This document shows positions 7,261 through 14,344 of a stretch of DNA of 32,830 bases, one piece after another; position 1 is the first letter of the stretch, and each line of letters opens with the position of its first letter. The notes under the pieces are model-generated. The model saw only the letters and a list, made by a program, of their open reading frames with translations, had not been told where the DNA came from and did no database searches. The translations under genes and the position numbers were made by a program. The stretch is from Candidatus Pacearchaeota archaeon (GTDB lineage Archaea; Nanobdellota; Nanobdellia; Pacearchaeales; GW2011-AR1): positions 1-32,830 of the forward strand of contig JAGVWU010000012.1 of the NCBI GenBank assembly GCA_018304145.1, given 5' to 3'.

Positions 7261-7611
7261 ATGAAAAAAGGAGAAATTAGCAGGTTAGAAGAGTTTTGGA
7301 GAAATCAGGAAAATTTTGGCTCTGGAAAAAGAACCATTGATGGAGCTAGAACCGGATTTATTATTGATTGGAATGTTAAAGATAGTTTTCCCCTAAGAGG
7401 CAGTTTTTCAATTTTATATGATGATGGAGATTATAGAGAATATGATGCTTTTTATTTCAGATATATTAGAGGATTATTAAATACAAAAAACAGATGGATG
7501 AATGATTCTAGAGTTGTTAAAAGTAGTTTTAGGAGATATTGTGAAAATCTTTTTTTAGGAAAGCTTGTTAACGAGTCTCCGCAGGTACAGAAAATTAAGA
7601 ATTTTCTGTAA
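7261..7611 (+). CDS. Hypothetical protein, 116 aa
   Basis: I do not recognise a family. The track start is GTG 7255, overlapping the GINS stop. ATG 7261, preceded by GAGGAG, is more likely. The protein is soluble, basic and aromatic-rich, with a possible beta-rich core (FPLRGSFSILYDDGDYREYDAFYF). The close spacing to the GINS gene suggests co-transcription. The last codons (QKIKNFL) lie inside a 9-bp hairpin, CAGAAAATT/AATTTTCTG, so the C-terminus may itself have been reshaped by a palindrome. Confidence 0.6.
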   Translation: MKKGEISRLEEFWRNQENFGSGKRTIDGARTGFIIDWNVKDSFPLRGSFSILYDDGDYREYDAFYFRYIRGLLNTKNRWMNDSRVVKSSFRRYCENLFLGKLVNESPQVQKIKNFL

Positions 7612-7702
7612 CCAAAAAGCAAAGCTTTTTTTGTAATCGAACCGAACCCTTTGATTAGATTCGGGACAGAGAAATTTAATTAATATTGCAAAGCAATATT
7701 AA
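7588..7702. repeat. Three hairpins between a gene end and tRNA-Thr
   Basis: CAGAAAATT/AATTTTCTG (7588-7608), CAAAAAGC/GCTTTTTTTG (7613-7633) and TTAATATTGC/GCAATATTAA (7680-7702, 10 bp with AAA loop). The T-rich second one could act as a terminator on the plus strand. The loops of the last two are both AAA. Confidence 0.55.
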
Positions 7703-7705
7703 AAA

Positions 7706-7778
7706 AGCCTGCGGCCGGAATCGAACCGACAACCTACAGTTTACAAAACTATTGCTCTACCGATTGAGCTACGCAGGC
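7706..7778 (-). tRNA. tRNA-Thr (anticodon TGT)
   Basis: Minus-strand GCCTGCG...CGCAGGC acceptor stem, D-arm TAGCTCAATCGGTAGAGCA, anticodon loop TTTGTAA on a 5-bp stem, and T-arm GTCGGTTCGATTCCGGC. The anticodon is TGT. The discriminator base is T, as expected for archaeal tRNA-Thr. No intron and no encoded CCA. It is followed in its upstream region by an AT-rich box. Confidence 0.95.
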
Positions 7779-7873
7779 TTAGGATTAAATGAAATAGAAC
7801 AATTGGTATTTAAAACTTATTGTTTCGAGATATTTTATTAATTTTAATGTATCCATAGTATAATATGCATACA

Positions 7874-7881
7874 TTTAAATA
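7874..7881 (+). promoter_or_regulatory. TATA box for the LAGLIDADG gene
   Basis: TTTAAATA is centred about 25.5 bases before ATG 7903, fitting a leaderless start. Confidence 0.5.
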
Positions 7882-7902
7882 TGCTAATTATTTTAATCTT
7901 AA

Positions 7903-8886
7903 ATGAAAAGGAGAGTTTATTTTAAGTCAAGTAGAATTAGAAATTTATTCTTCGAAAAAGTTTTAAAAAGTCATAAATTTAATAAATGGAATCAAATTGT
8001 TTTAAATCTTAATATTCCTAGAATAGTATTAAGTAAGTATAGAAACGGAAAATTAACTATCCCTGAGCAGGTTTATAAAAATCTTATTAATAATTTTAAT
8101 GAGAAAGATAAATCTTATTTTCAAAACAATATTTCTTATTTAAATGAAAATTGGGGTATGGTTAATGGAGGCATGTCTACTTATTTTAAATATAAAAATA
8201 TATTTGATGAAGGAAGAAAAAAAGCAATTCAAAAAATAAAAGACTCTTCTATAAAATTTGATATAAATCTTTCTTTAACAAAAGATTTGGCTTATTTTAT
8301 TGGTTTATTTATTGGAGATGGATTTACAAACAAATATGGGTATCATTATATAGTGCAATTTACAGGAGATAGTAGAAAAGAAAAAAATTATTATTTAGAA
8401 ATTGTCTCCAATATTTCAAAAACACTTTTTAATTTAATTCCTAAAATAAAAGAAGAAAATAATTCAAATACTCTGAGAGTGAATTTTTATTCAAAAAATT
8501 TATTTTTATTAATAACTGAAAGGTTTAAAATTAAGGCTGGGAGAAAGAGTAGTATTGTTTTAATTTCTGAGGAAATTTTAAATTCAAATAAGGATATATT
8601 ATTATCATGTATTGCTGGTATTTATGATGCTGAAGGATGTTTTTATTTTGATAAAAGGAAACATTATAAAAATCCTTATCCAGTTATTGCTTTGCATATG
8701 AATAATCCTGTTTTGATAAAACAAATTTCCGATATTTTTATAAAAAATAATATAGAACATTCATTTACTTCTAATTATTCCACACTTTATATTTATGGAA
8801 AAAAGTTTGTGAATGATTTTTTATCTAAAATTAGTTTATTAAATCCAAAATATATGTCCAATATAGAGTTATTAAAAAACATTTAA
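7903..8886 (+). CDS. Freestanding LAGLIDADG homing-endonuclease-like protein with N-terminal HTH
   Basis: A 327-aa protein with two LAGLIDADG motifs: LAYFIGLFIGDGF (about residues 128-140) and LLSCIAGIYDAEGCF (about 241-255). Both keep the acidic residue that binds catalytic metal, so one chain could form a pseudo-dimeric endonuclease. It is not inside an intein or intron: the neighbours are an intact tRNA and ndk. Residues 1-90 hold a helix-turn-helix-like segment (NIPRIVLSKYRNGKLTIPEQ) ending in WGMVNGG, a motif also present in the small protein at 10808. It could be a mobile endonuclease or a domesticated DNA-binding regulator (as in the WhiA type). It is very AT-rich, even for this genome. 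Confidence 0.8.
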   Translation: MKRRVYFKSSRIRNLFFEKVLKSHKFNKWNQIVLNLNIPRIVLSKYRNGKLTIPEQVYKNLINNFNEKDKSYFQNNISYLNENWGMVNGGMSTYFKYKNIFDEGRKKAIQKIKDSSIKFDINLSLTKDLAYFIGLFIGDGFTNKYGYHYIVQFTGDSRKEKNYYLEIVSNISKTLFNLIPKIKEENNSNTLRVNFYSKNLFLLITERFKIKAGRKSSIVLISEEILNSNKDILLSCIAGIYDAEGCFYFDKRKHYKNPYPVIALHMNNPVLIKQISDIFIKNNIEHSFTSNYSTLYIYGKKFVNDFLSKISLLNPKYMSNIELLKNI

Positions 8887-8909
8887 AACTTTTCATAGAT
8901 AATTCTTCA

Positions 8910-9401
8910 TTATATCAAATGGTTTTCATCAGACCTTTTGTAAGAATGCATTTCATCAATGGAAAACCATAATTTAAGCTCTTTTTGAGCATCCTCTTCA
9001 TTTGCAGATGCATGAATCAGATTTCCTACTTTTCTATCATTTGTGTTTGCATAATTTTTTGAAATATGGGCAAAATCCCCCCTTATTGTTCCTGGAAGAG
9101 CTTCATTTGGATAAGTTGAGCCGGCTATTTTCCTTATGACTGCAATTGTATCAACTCCTTCGAAGCAAATTGCAATAACAGGACCCTCTGTCAGATAATC
9201 AACTAAAGATTTCAAAACTTTTTCTCCATGCCTTGCTCCAACATCAAAATAATGATTTTTGGCAAAGTTTTTGTCAACCCAAACCATTTTTATTGCAATT
9301 ATTTTCAAGCCTGTTTGTTCTATTCTTTTGATAATCTCTCCAGAAAGCCCCCTTTGAACTCCGTCAGGTTTTATAAGAACTAAGCTTCTTTGCAATGTCA
9401 T
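8910..9401 (-). CDS. ndk: Nucleoside diphosphate kinase
   Basis: NDK transfers the gamma phosphate of ATP to NDPs via a phosphohistidine. The 163-aa protein has the conserved N-terminus QRSLVLIKPDGVQRGLSGEII, the nucleotide-binding AGSTYPNEALPGTIRGDFA, and the active-site His in NLIHASANEEDAQKEL (family form N-x-x-H-G/A-S-D). It is last in a minus-strand run eL42-eS1-ndk, 52 bases after the eS1 stop, and probably co-transcribed. The C-terminus is slightly extended (MHSYKRSDENHLI), as in other archaeal NDKs of about 150-165 aa. Confidence 0.96.
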   Translation of the reverse strand: MTLQRSLVLIKPDGVQRGLSGEIIKRIEQTGLKIIAIKMVWVDKNFAKNHYFDVGARHGEKVLKSLVDYLTEGPVIAICFEGVDTIAVIRKIAGSTYPNEALPGTIRGDFAHISKNYANTNDRKVGNLIHASANEEDAQKELKLWFSIDEMHSYKRSDENHLI

Positions 9402-9453
9402 TTGTTATTTTTCTTGATTGTTTGATTTATTTTAGTTTATTAATTTTTATTCT

Positions 9454-10290
9454 TCAGTTTTCTTTTTTAGGTCTTCCTTTTTTTGGGATTGCAAGCTTGT
9501 TCGCTGACAAGGATTGAATATTTGATGCCTTTTCAGGCATTTTTTCTTGGATAGCAGGTTCATCTTCTGATGAAGATTGCCTTTTTGCAGCTTTTTCCTG
9601 TACTTCTTTTATTTCTTTTTCTGCTTTTTTTATTTTTTCATCCTCAATTTCTTTTAATTGGTCAATAACATCTTCTTCAATAATCTCTTTTTTAATTTCT
9701 TTTGGCTTTTCCTTTATTTTTGGTATTTCTTCTGAAGCTAATTTTCTTTTAATTTCAATAGTTCTTATTTCACATAAAGATAATGGATAGGTTTTTTTAA
9801 GCATCATAGATAAAGATTTTTGAAGCCTATTTGTCAGGATATCTTCAAAAATTTCCTTATTTTTTCTTTCAGAGATATAATCTTCAAGCCAATTTTTAGT
9901 TTTGTTTCTTAAAGTTTTTCTTACTGCCCTTGAAACTTTTTTTCTTGTTATTAAAAAAGGCTTTACAAGAATCATGTTTTCCTGACTTGGAGTTTCAAAG
10001 GAGTCTTCCACATAACTTATTCTTTTTCTTATCATTCTCCTTATAAAATAAGACATTAGTTTTATTTTTTCAGGATAAGCAGATGCCTTGTTATTTTCTA
10101 CATGAATTATAAAAGTTCCTTCAACACTTTTTCCTTTTAACTGCCTTGTTAAATCTAATTTGATTGTCCGGTTATTCAATTGTTCAGCAGAATCTGCAAT
10201 AAGCTCGATTTTTGCTTTAACAAAAAGCAATTCAACTGGAATGAATTTTCTTCTTTTTGTTACAAGTTTTGTTGTTTTTTCAGGCGGCAT
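9454..10290 (-). CDS. rps3ae: Small-subunit ribosomal protein eS1 (S3Ae)
   Basis: This is eS1, a 30S protein near the mRNA exit on the platform. Residues 1-200 match the family: RRKFIPVELLFVKAKIELIA, the FIIHVENNKASAYPEKI segment, SYFIRRMIRKRISYVEDSF, and LTNRLQKSLSMMLKKTYPLSLCEIRTIEI. The last 75 residues form a charged, probably disordered tail. That tail contains two palindromic elements encoding RQSSSEDEPAIQEK (about 237-250) and NIQSLSANKLAIPKK (about 257-271), the same peptide type as in FtsY. It starts 11 bases after eL42, with GGAGAG inside the eL42 end as a possible SD. The tail is unusual for the family. Confidence 0.93.
   Translation of the reverse strand: MPPEKTTKLVTKRRKFIPVELLFVKAKIELIADSAEQLNNRTIKLDLTRQLKGKSVEGTFIIHVENNKASAYPEKIKLMSYFIRRMIRKRISYVEDSFETPSQENMILVKPFLITRKKVSRAVRKTLRNKTKNWLEDYISERKNKEIFEDILTNRLQKSLSMMLKKTYPLSLCEIRTIEIKRKLASEEIPKIKEKPKEIKKEIIEEDVIDQLKEIEDEKIKKAEKEIKEVQEKAAKRQSSSEDEPAIQEKMPEKASNIQSLSANKLAIPKKGRPKKEN
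9491..9519 (-). repeat. In-frame palindromic element, copy D, within the eS1 gene
   Basis: Minus strand ATTCAATC, then stem CTTGT/ACAAG, then CTTGCAATCCC. The flanks match copies A-C, but the stem sequence is different and still pairs. It encodes IQSLSANKLAIP. Confidence 0.55.
9554..9580 (-). repeat. In-frame palindromic element, copy C, within the eS1 gene
   Basis: Minus strand GGCAATC, stem TTCATC/GATGAA with loop AGAA, then CCTGCTATCCAAGAA. It encodes QSSSEDEPAIQE. The right flank is shared with copies B and E. Confidence 0.6.
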
Positions 10291-10301
10291 TTTGTTAATG
10301 T

Positions 10302-10616
10302 TTATTTCTCTCCAATTATTATTTTTGAAACTCTTCTTGAATGATTAGCAGTTTTGGATTTTTTGCATTCCTGACAGGTATAAATAAGGACTCTTCTTGC
10401 TGTTGTTTTGGTTTTTCTTTTCCAGGATTTTACTGCTTTTTTGCTGTATCTTCCCCAGTTTCCCATTCCTCTTGCTTTTCCTCTTTTCTTAGCTCTTGAC
10501 AAAGAACCATAAGTTAAGGTTCCTCTTTTATGTCCTGTACTAACTACATCTATTTTCTGTTCTGTTCTTTTTTTGCAAAAAGGACAGAATCTTTTGGTTT
10601 TCTTGGGAATTTTCAT
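10302..10616 (-). CDS. rpl44e: Large-subunit ribosomal protein eL42 (L44e)
   Basis: eL42 is a zinc-binding protein of the 50S E site. The 104-aa length is normal. Two Cys pairs, FCPFCKKRTEQ (about residues 10-20) and YTCQECKKSK (about 79-88), form the zinc knuckle. The basic centre GTLTYGSLSRAKKRGKARGMGNWGRYSKK is highly characteristic. In many archaea it is followed by eS27; here eS1 and ndk follow instead. It is first in the minus-strand run. Confidence 0.96.
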   Translation of the reverse strand: MKIPKKTKRFCPFCKKRTEQKIDVVSTGHKRGTLTYGSLSRAKKRGKARGMGNWGRYSKKAVKSWKRKTKTTARRVLIYTCQECKKSKTANHSRRVSKIIIGEK

Positions 10617-10807
10617 ATTAGTTCATAGGACACCTAACTGTTTCCTTCAAGCAATCTTCCCTTGAAGATGCAAGTCATTTCCTATATTAGCAGATACTAA
10701 CATATCTGTTAAACACAGGTTTGTTGCTGAGGTTTATTATTTATTAGTTAAATAGAGAGGTTTTTAAAGTTTTGCTTGTTAATGGTGTCGGAGTAAAAAT
10801 AATCTTA

Positions 10808-11086
10808 ATGGAGCAGAGAATAAAATTTCAAAAAGGACAGCAAAGGAAATTTTTGGATTTAGTTGCTGCAAGATTGAATTGTATTTCTCTTCGAGGAATC
10901 TTGCAGTTTGGATTTGATATTAATTATAATTCTCTTAAGAATTATTATACTGGAAGAAGATTGATTCCTCTTGATTTATTTGAAGAATTATGCTATGCTG
11001 GAAAGATTGACAAAAAAGAATTAAGGTTTGAGATTATTAACGGAAATTGGGGGCAGGTTAAAGGCGGGAAGAAAGGAAGAAGATAA
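10808..11086 (+). CDS. Small helix-turn-helix protein with WGQVKGG tail
   Basis: The ORF track begins at TTG 10772, but ATG 10808 (MEQRIKFQKGQQRKF) gives a cleaner 92-aa protein. The helical body contains a likely HTH: GILQFGFDINYNSLKNYYTGRRLIPLDLFEELC. It ends in NWGQVKGGKKGRR. The same order (helix, Y-x-N/T-G-R/K, IP, then WG-x-V-x-GG) occurs in the first 90 residues of the LAGLIDADG protein at 7903, so this looks like the isolated DNA-binding domain of that class. An AT-rich TTTTTAAAG lies at about 10761. A specific target cannot be given. Confidence 0.65.
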   Translation: MEQRIKFQKGQQRKFLDLVAARLNCISLRGILQFGFDINYNSLKNYYTGRRLIPLDLFEELCYAGKIDKKELRFEIINGNWGQVKGGKKGRR

Positions 11087-11144
11087 ATTATTATTTTCCA
11101 GGATAGAAATTATTATAAGTTGTATTAATTATATAAAATTTGAT

Positions 11145-11237
11145 ATGGAAATAAAGGATTTAATAATTGTTTTGTTGTCAATTATTGCTTTGATTGTGAC
11201 TATTTTTTTATTTTATCTAGTTCTCCTGAGAAAATAA
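11145..11237 (+). CDS. Putative 30-aa single-span membrane peptide
   Basis: Within the longer track ORF from 11028, ATG 11145 starts MEIKDLIIVLLSIIALIVTIFLFYLVLLRK. This is a polar start, one transmembrane helix and a basic end. The upstream part of the track ORF overlaps the HTH gene and is probably not translated. A TATTATAAG-like box lies about 30 bases before the ATG. It is too short for homology inference. Confidence 0.35.
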   Translation: MEIKDLIIVLLSIIALIVTIFLFYLVLLRK

Positions 11238-11315
11238 CTCCTTAGACTTAGGTTATATTTGGAATAATAATAATTTTTATCCTTATTGAGGATTCATAAC
11301 TTATGTAACATCTAA

Positions 11316-11513
11316 ATGGAAAATTATGATTCATCGGTAGATAATAATTATAAACAAATAGAAGATATTAAAAAGACAATTAACTTTAATAAATTATTTC
11401 AAGATTTAGAGGTTAGATTAAGTGTGGTAGAATCAATTATAAAAATGTTACTCGATAAAAAAATAAAAAGGGAGAAATTGATCCAAGAATTATCTTTTGG
11501 ATTTTACTCTTAA
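11316..11513 (+). CDS. Small hypothetical protein, 65 aa
   Basis: Acidic start, then a heptad-like helical stretch (FNKLFQDLEVRLSVVESIIKMLLDKKIKREKLIQEL) suggesting a coiled coil. No recognised family. It stands alone between two short ORFs and tRNA-Val. Coding composition is plausible, but the start has no clear SD or TATA support. Confidence 0.4.
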   Translation: MENYDSSVDNNYKQIEDIKKTINFNKLFQDLEVRLSVVESIIKMLLDKKIKREKLIQELSFGFYS

Positions 11514-11548
11514 TTTTATTGTTTTTATTTTTAAGATTATTTAAATAA

Positions 11549-11621
11549 GGTCCCATAGTCTAATGGTTCAGAACATGTCCTTGACGTGGACAGAATCCAA
11601 GTTCGATTCTTGGTGGGACCA
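11549..11621 (+). tRNA. tRNA-Val (anticodon GAC)
   Basis: Acceptor stem GGTCCCA/TGGGACC with discriminator A. Anticodon stem TGTCC/GGACA encloses loop TTGACGT, giving GAC. T-arm is CCAAGTTCGATTCTTGG. The D stem has one imperfect pair. No intron and no encoded CCA. Confidence 0.93.
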
Positions 11622-11665
11622 TTTATTCTTTATTACTGATTAGTAAAACTTTTTATTAAGAAATT

Positions 11666-11672
11666 ATTTAAA
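11666..11672 (+). promoter_or_regulatory. TATA box for the small membrane protein at 11694
   Basis: ATTTAAA is centred 25 bases before ATG 11694, supporting that start and a leaderless transcript. Confidence 0.5.
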
Positions 11673-11693
11673 CTTAATTTAATATATTCCTTA

Positions 11694-11927
11694 ATGATAA
11701 ACGATTATAGAGCTAATAGAACTTTTAGGGATTATTTAATTGGCGTTGGAAAAACAGCTTTAATAGTAGGCGGAGTCTTGGCAATTCCTGTGATGACAGG
11801 TTCTTTATTTGGGTATTATCATGACGGTTCATTTCAAATGCAATTGAAAGAAGAAATTGGTGCAGGTTGTGCTGTGCTTGGAATGGAAATTGGTTTAGTA
11901 GGCTTTATTGGTGGATGTTCTGTTTAA
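11694..11927 (+). CDS. Small membrane protein, two predicted spans
   Basis: A 77-aa protein with a short cytoplasmic-looking start (MINDYRANRTFRDY), a hydrophobic span LIGVGKTALIVGGVLAIPVMTG, a polar loop (YYHDGSFQMQLKEEIG) and a second glycine-rich span GAGCAVLGMEIGLVGFIGG. No family recognised. The start is supported by its TATA box. It is followed by a hairpin TAACTTA/TAAGTTA near 11985-12010. Confidence 0.6.
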   Translation: MINDYRANRTFRDYLIGVGKTALIVGGVLAIPVMTGSLFGYYHDGSFQMQLKEEIGAGCAVLGMEIGLVGFIGGCSV

Positions 11928-12016
11928 GCTATCTAGATGGTTGTTTTTTTAGTTTATTCTTTTAGGATAATCTTTTTTCTTACTAACTTATTTACTTATT
12001 AAGTTATTAAGAAAGG

Positions 12017-12024
12017 TTTAAATA
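12017..12024 (+). promoter_or_regulatory. TATA box upstream of the hairpin leader
   Basis: TTTAAATA predicts a transcript start near 12043-12048. The next convincing start codon is at 12218, so the mRNA would carry about 170 bases of leader made mainly of hairpins. Confidence 0.45.
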
Positions 12025-12076
12025 TCAAAAAAACTGTAAAATATGATAAAAGAGAAGAAAAAAAGAGGCGAAACTA

Positions 12077-12217
12077 CTCAAAAATCTGAAGTTATGAAGA
12101 TTTTTGAGTCAACAAAATCCTACAAAAGGATTTTGAGTGTTCAGGAATTAAAGATTCCTGACATACAGAGAATTTGTCTGCAAATTCTCTGTCTGTTCGT
12201 TTTCTTCGAAAACAAAC
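12077..12217 (+). repeat. Array of five tandem hairpins in the leader of the surface-protein operon
   Basis: Five inverted repeats follow one another with 1-5 bases between them: CTCAAAAATCT/AGATTTTTGAG (12077-12108), CAAAATCCT/AGGATTTTG (12113-12135), TCAGGAAT/ATTCCTGA (12141-12161), ACAGAGAATTTG/CAAATTCTCTGT (12165-12192) and GTTTTC/GAAAAC extended by TGTT/AACA (12194-12217). Stem sequences are unrelated. The array ends one base before the start codon of the 52-aa gene. The track ORF 12043-12282 is a read-through of the array. Confidence 0.8.
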
Positions 12218-12376
12218 ATGAAAAAATATTTACTTTTAATAGAAAACGAGGAGTTATGGGAAAGATTCAAAAAAATCATTGATAAGGATATTAATACTGA
12301 AATTATTTCTCTGATTGAAAAAAAGCTTAAAACAGCCTCTTTTTCTGGAAAGGCCCTGGGGAGAAAAGAAAAATGA
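12218..12376 (+). CDS. Small protein (52 aa) coupled to the surface-protein gene
   Basis: This frame is missed by the track. ATG 12218 starts MKKYLLLIENEELWERFKK and the frame runs to TGA 12374-12376, which overlaps the next ATG in ATGA, so translation of the two genes is probably coupled. The beta strand YLLLI followed by two amphipathic helices (NEELWERFKKII, INTEIISLIEKKL) is reminiscent of short ribbon-helix-helix proteins in archaea; that is a guess from pattern. The RNA upstream is a hairpin array with no clear SD. Confidence 0.6.
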   Translation: MKKYLLLIENEELWERFKKIIDKDINTEIISLIEKKLKTASFSGKALGRKEK

Positions 12377-14262
12377 TAAATAATCTAAATATTGAAAATA
12401 ATATTAAAAATAAAGGACAAGTTACTATTTTTATCATCATAGCTATTGTTATTGTTGCTGTTGTTGCATTGTTCTTTATTTTCAGGACTACTGTAATTGG
12501 AGCTGTAATCCCAAAAGAATTTGAACCTGTTTATTCTTATTATCAATCCTGCATAAAGGAAAAGATTTCTGAAGGAGCATCTTTGCTTGGACAGCAGGGA
12601 GGATATATTGAAAATCCTGAATTTTTTTCTGGAAGCGAATTCATGCCATTTTCTTCTCAATTAAATTTTTTAGGGGTAGGGATTCCTTATTGGTATTATG
12701 TTTCTGGAAATAATATTGTAAAGGAGCAAAAACCTTCTTTGGATAAAATGGAATCTCAGTTGAATGATTTTATAAAACAAACAATTTCTGAATGCGATTT
12801 CGGAAGTTTTAACTTGCAGGGATTTGAAGTAAATTTAGGTGATGCAGAAGTTGAAAGTTCAATTGAAAATAATCTTATTTCAGCTAATGTTAATCAAGAG
12901 ATAAATATTGTTTTTGGAAATTCAAGCTGGACTGGAAAAACACATAGATTTAGCGTTAATTCTAATCTTGGAAAATTTTATAATCTGGCAGATAAAATAT
13001 ATTTAAACAATAAAGAAATAATGTTTTTGGAAGATTATGGGGTGGATATTTTAAGATTAAACGCCCCTGTTGATGGAAGTGAGGTCGGATGCAGTTCAAA
13101 AGTATGGGATGTTGAGGATATTAGAAACGAATTAATGGATGCTTTAGAAACAAATACCCCTTTTATTAAAATTCAAGGAAATTATTATACTATTGGAAAA
13201 AAAGAAAATCAATATTTTGTCAAGGATATTGGAACAAAAGCAGATGTGAATGTTAATTTTAGATATTCAAAAGAATGGCCCATGAAATTAGAAGTATGGC
13301 CATCTGAAAACGGAATTTTAAAAACAGACCCTGTTGGACTGCAGGAAGGACTTGGGATGCTAGGATTCTGTTATATATCTTATCATTTTGTTTATGATTT
13401 AGCCTATCCTGTTTTAATACAGATTTACAATGATAATGAGATATTTCAATTTCCAGTTGTGGTTTATATAAATAAAAATAATCCAAGAGAAGCCTTGAAT
13501 GGTGAAGCTCTTCCAGATGTTGTACCAGATTTATGCAAAAAGAAGAACACTGCTATCAAGGTGTCTACCTATTCCAAAAGCCTAGAGCCTATTGAAGCAA
13601 ATATTAAATTCAAGTGCTTTGATACTATGTGTGATATTGGAAAAACTGCAATTAATGGAAATGAAGCTGTTTTACAAACATTATTCCCACAATGCTATAA
13701 TGGGTTTATAGTTGCAAGTGCAGAAGGATATGAAACAGGAAAATATCAGATTACTGATTTAAATGAAAATGATATTATGGTTGTATTAAGCAAGAAATAT
13801 AAAATAGAATTAGAAGTTCAAAAAAATGGAAAGAAGATAGACGGTTTTAGTGTTTTAACTTTTACAAAAGATAATACCCAGACTATTGCTTATCCTGAAC
13901 AAAAGGAAATAGAGCTGTCTGAAGGGCAGTATGAGATTAAGGCTTATGTTTATTCAAATTCAAGCATCAGTCTTCAAGCAACTTCAACTGACAAATGCGT
14001 AGATGTTCCTAGAGGAGGGGTTTTAGGAGTTTTAGGATTTAGTGAAAAGAAATGTTTTGCTTTAAACATTCCAAGCCAAACAATTGATTCTGCTGTTTCT
14101 GGAGGAGGAGTCCAGAAATATTATATTGGAGAGAGTGAATTGGAAAATTCCAAAAAGATTATAATAAATGCAAATGATTTTGGAATTCCAAAAAAAATTG
14201 AAGATCTGCAAGTAAATTATAATAAAGTTGATACCTCTGATTTGGAGGTGAGGTTTGAGTAA
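12373..14262 (+). CDS. Large exported protein with archaeal type IV pilin-like signal
   Basis: A 629-aa protein. Residues 12-37 form a class III signal: KNKGQVTIFIIIAIVIVAVV, with the prepilin peptidase site after KG and a hydrophobic helix following. The rest is extracytoplasmic in character, with paired cysteines (C-x-x near 59, 135, 240, and a cluster from about 380) and beta-rich stretches. A region from about 395-470 (DLCKKKNTAIKV...) suggests an Ig/carboxypeptidase-regulatory-like fold. Such long pilin-signal proteins occur in DPANN genomes. I infer cell-surface attachment or contact; no function is demonstrated. It overlaps the upstream 52-aa gene by four bases. Confidence 0.7.
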   Translation: MINNLNIENNIKNKGQVTIFIIIAIVIVAVVALFFIFRTTVIGAVIPKEFEPVYSYYQSCIKEKISEGASLLGQQGGYIENPEFFSGSEFMPFSSQLNFLGVGIPYWYYVSGNNIVKEQKPSLDKMESQLNDFIKQTISECDFGSFNLQGFEVNLGDAEVESSIENNLISANVNQEINIVFGNSSWTGKTHRFSVNSNLGKFYNLADKIYLNNKEIMFLEDYGVDILRLNAPVDGSEVGCSSKVWDVEDIRNELMDALETNTPFIKIQGNYYTIGKKENQYFVKDIGTKADVNVNFRYSKEWPMKLEVWPSENGILKTDPVGLQEGLGMLGFCYISYHFVYDLAYPVLIQIYNDNEIFQFPVVVYINKNNPREALNGEALPDVVPDLCKKKNTAIKVSTYSKSLEPIEANIKFKCFDTMCDIGKTAINGNEAVLQTLFPQCYNGFIVASAEGYETGKYQITDLNENDIMVVLSKKYKIELEVQKNGKKIDGFSVLTFTKDNTQTIAYPEQKEIELSEGQYEIKAYVYSNSSISLQATSTDKCVDVPRGGVLGVLGFSEKKCFALNIPSQTIDSAVSGGGVQKYYIGESELENSKKIIINANDFGIPKKIEDLQVNYNKVDTSDLEVRFE

Positions 14263-14269
14263 AACCTAC

Positions 14270-14292
14270 AGTTTCTTTTAGAAAAAGAAACT
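14270..14292. repeat. Hairpin after the pilin-like gene
   Basis: AGTTTCTTTT/AAAAGAAACT forms a 10-bp stem with loop TAGA, extended outside by CCTA/TAGG. It sits five bases after the stop codon and could be a terminator or another member of the hairpin class. Confidence 0.55.
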
Positions 14293-14311
14293 CTAGGAAG
14301 GTAGAAAATTA

Positions 14312-14341
14312 AAATAGGAAAATAAGAAAATAAGAAAATAA
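14312..14341. repeat. Short tandem repeat GAAAATAA
   Basis: Three consecutive units of GAAAATAA, plus a partial, lie directly before the MazG start. Slippage here would change the spacing to ATG 14345. Confidence 0.6.
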
Positions 14342-14344
14342 GAA

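Noticed and set aside
7903-8886. LAGLIDADG gene as part of an intein or group I intron
   Set aside because: There are no intein splice motifs, the gene has its own TATA box and start, and the flanking genes are intact.
12043-12282. Track ORF of 79 aa on the plus strand
   Set aside because: It reads through five tandem hairpins and then overlaps the better-supported 52-aa frame at 12218. Its composition mirrors the palindromes.
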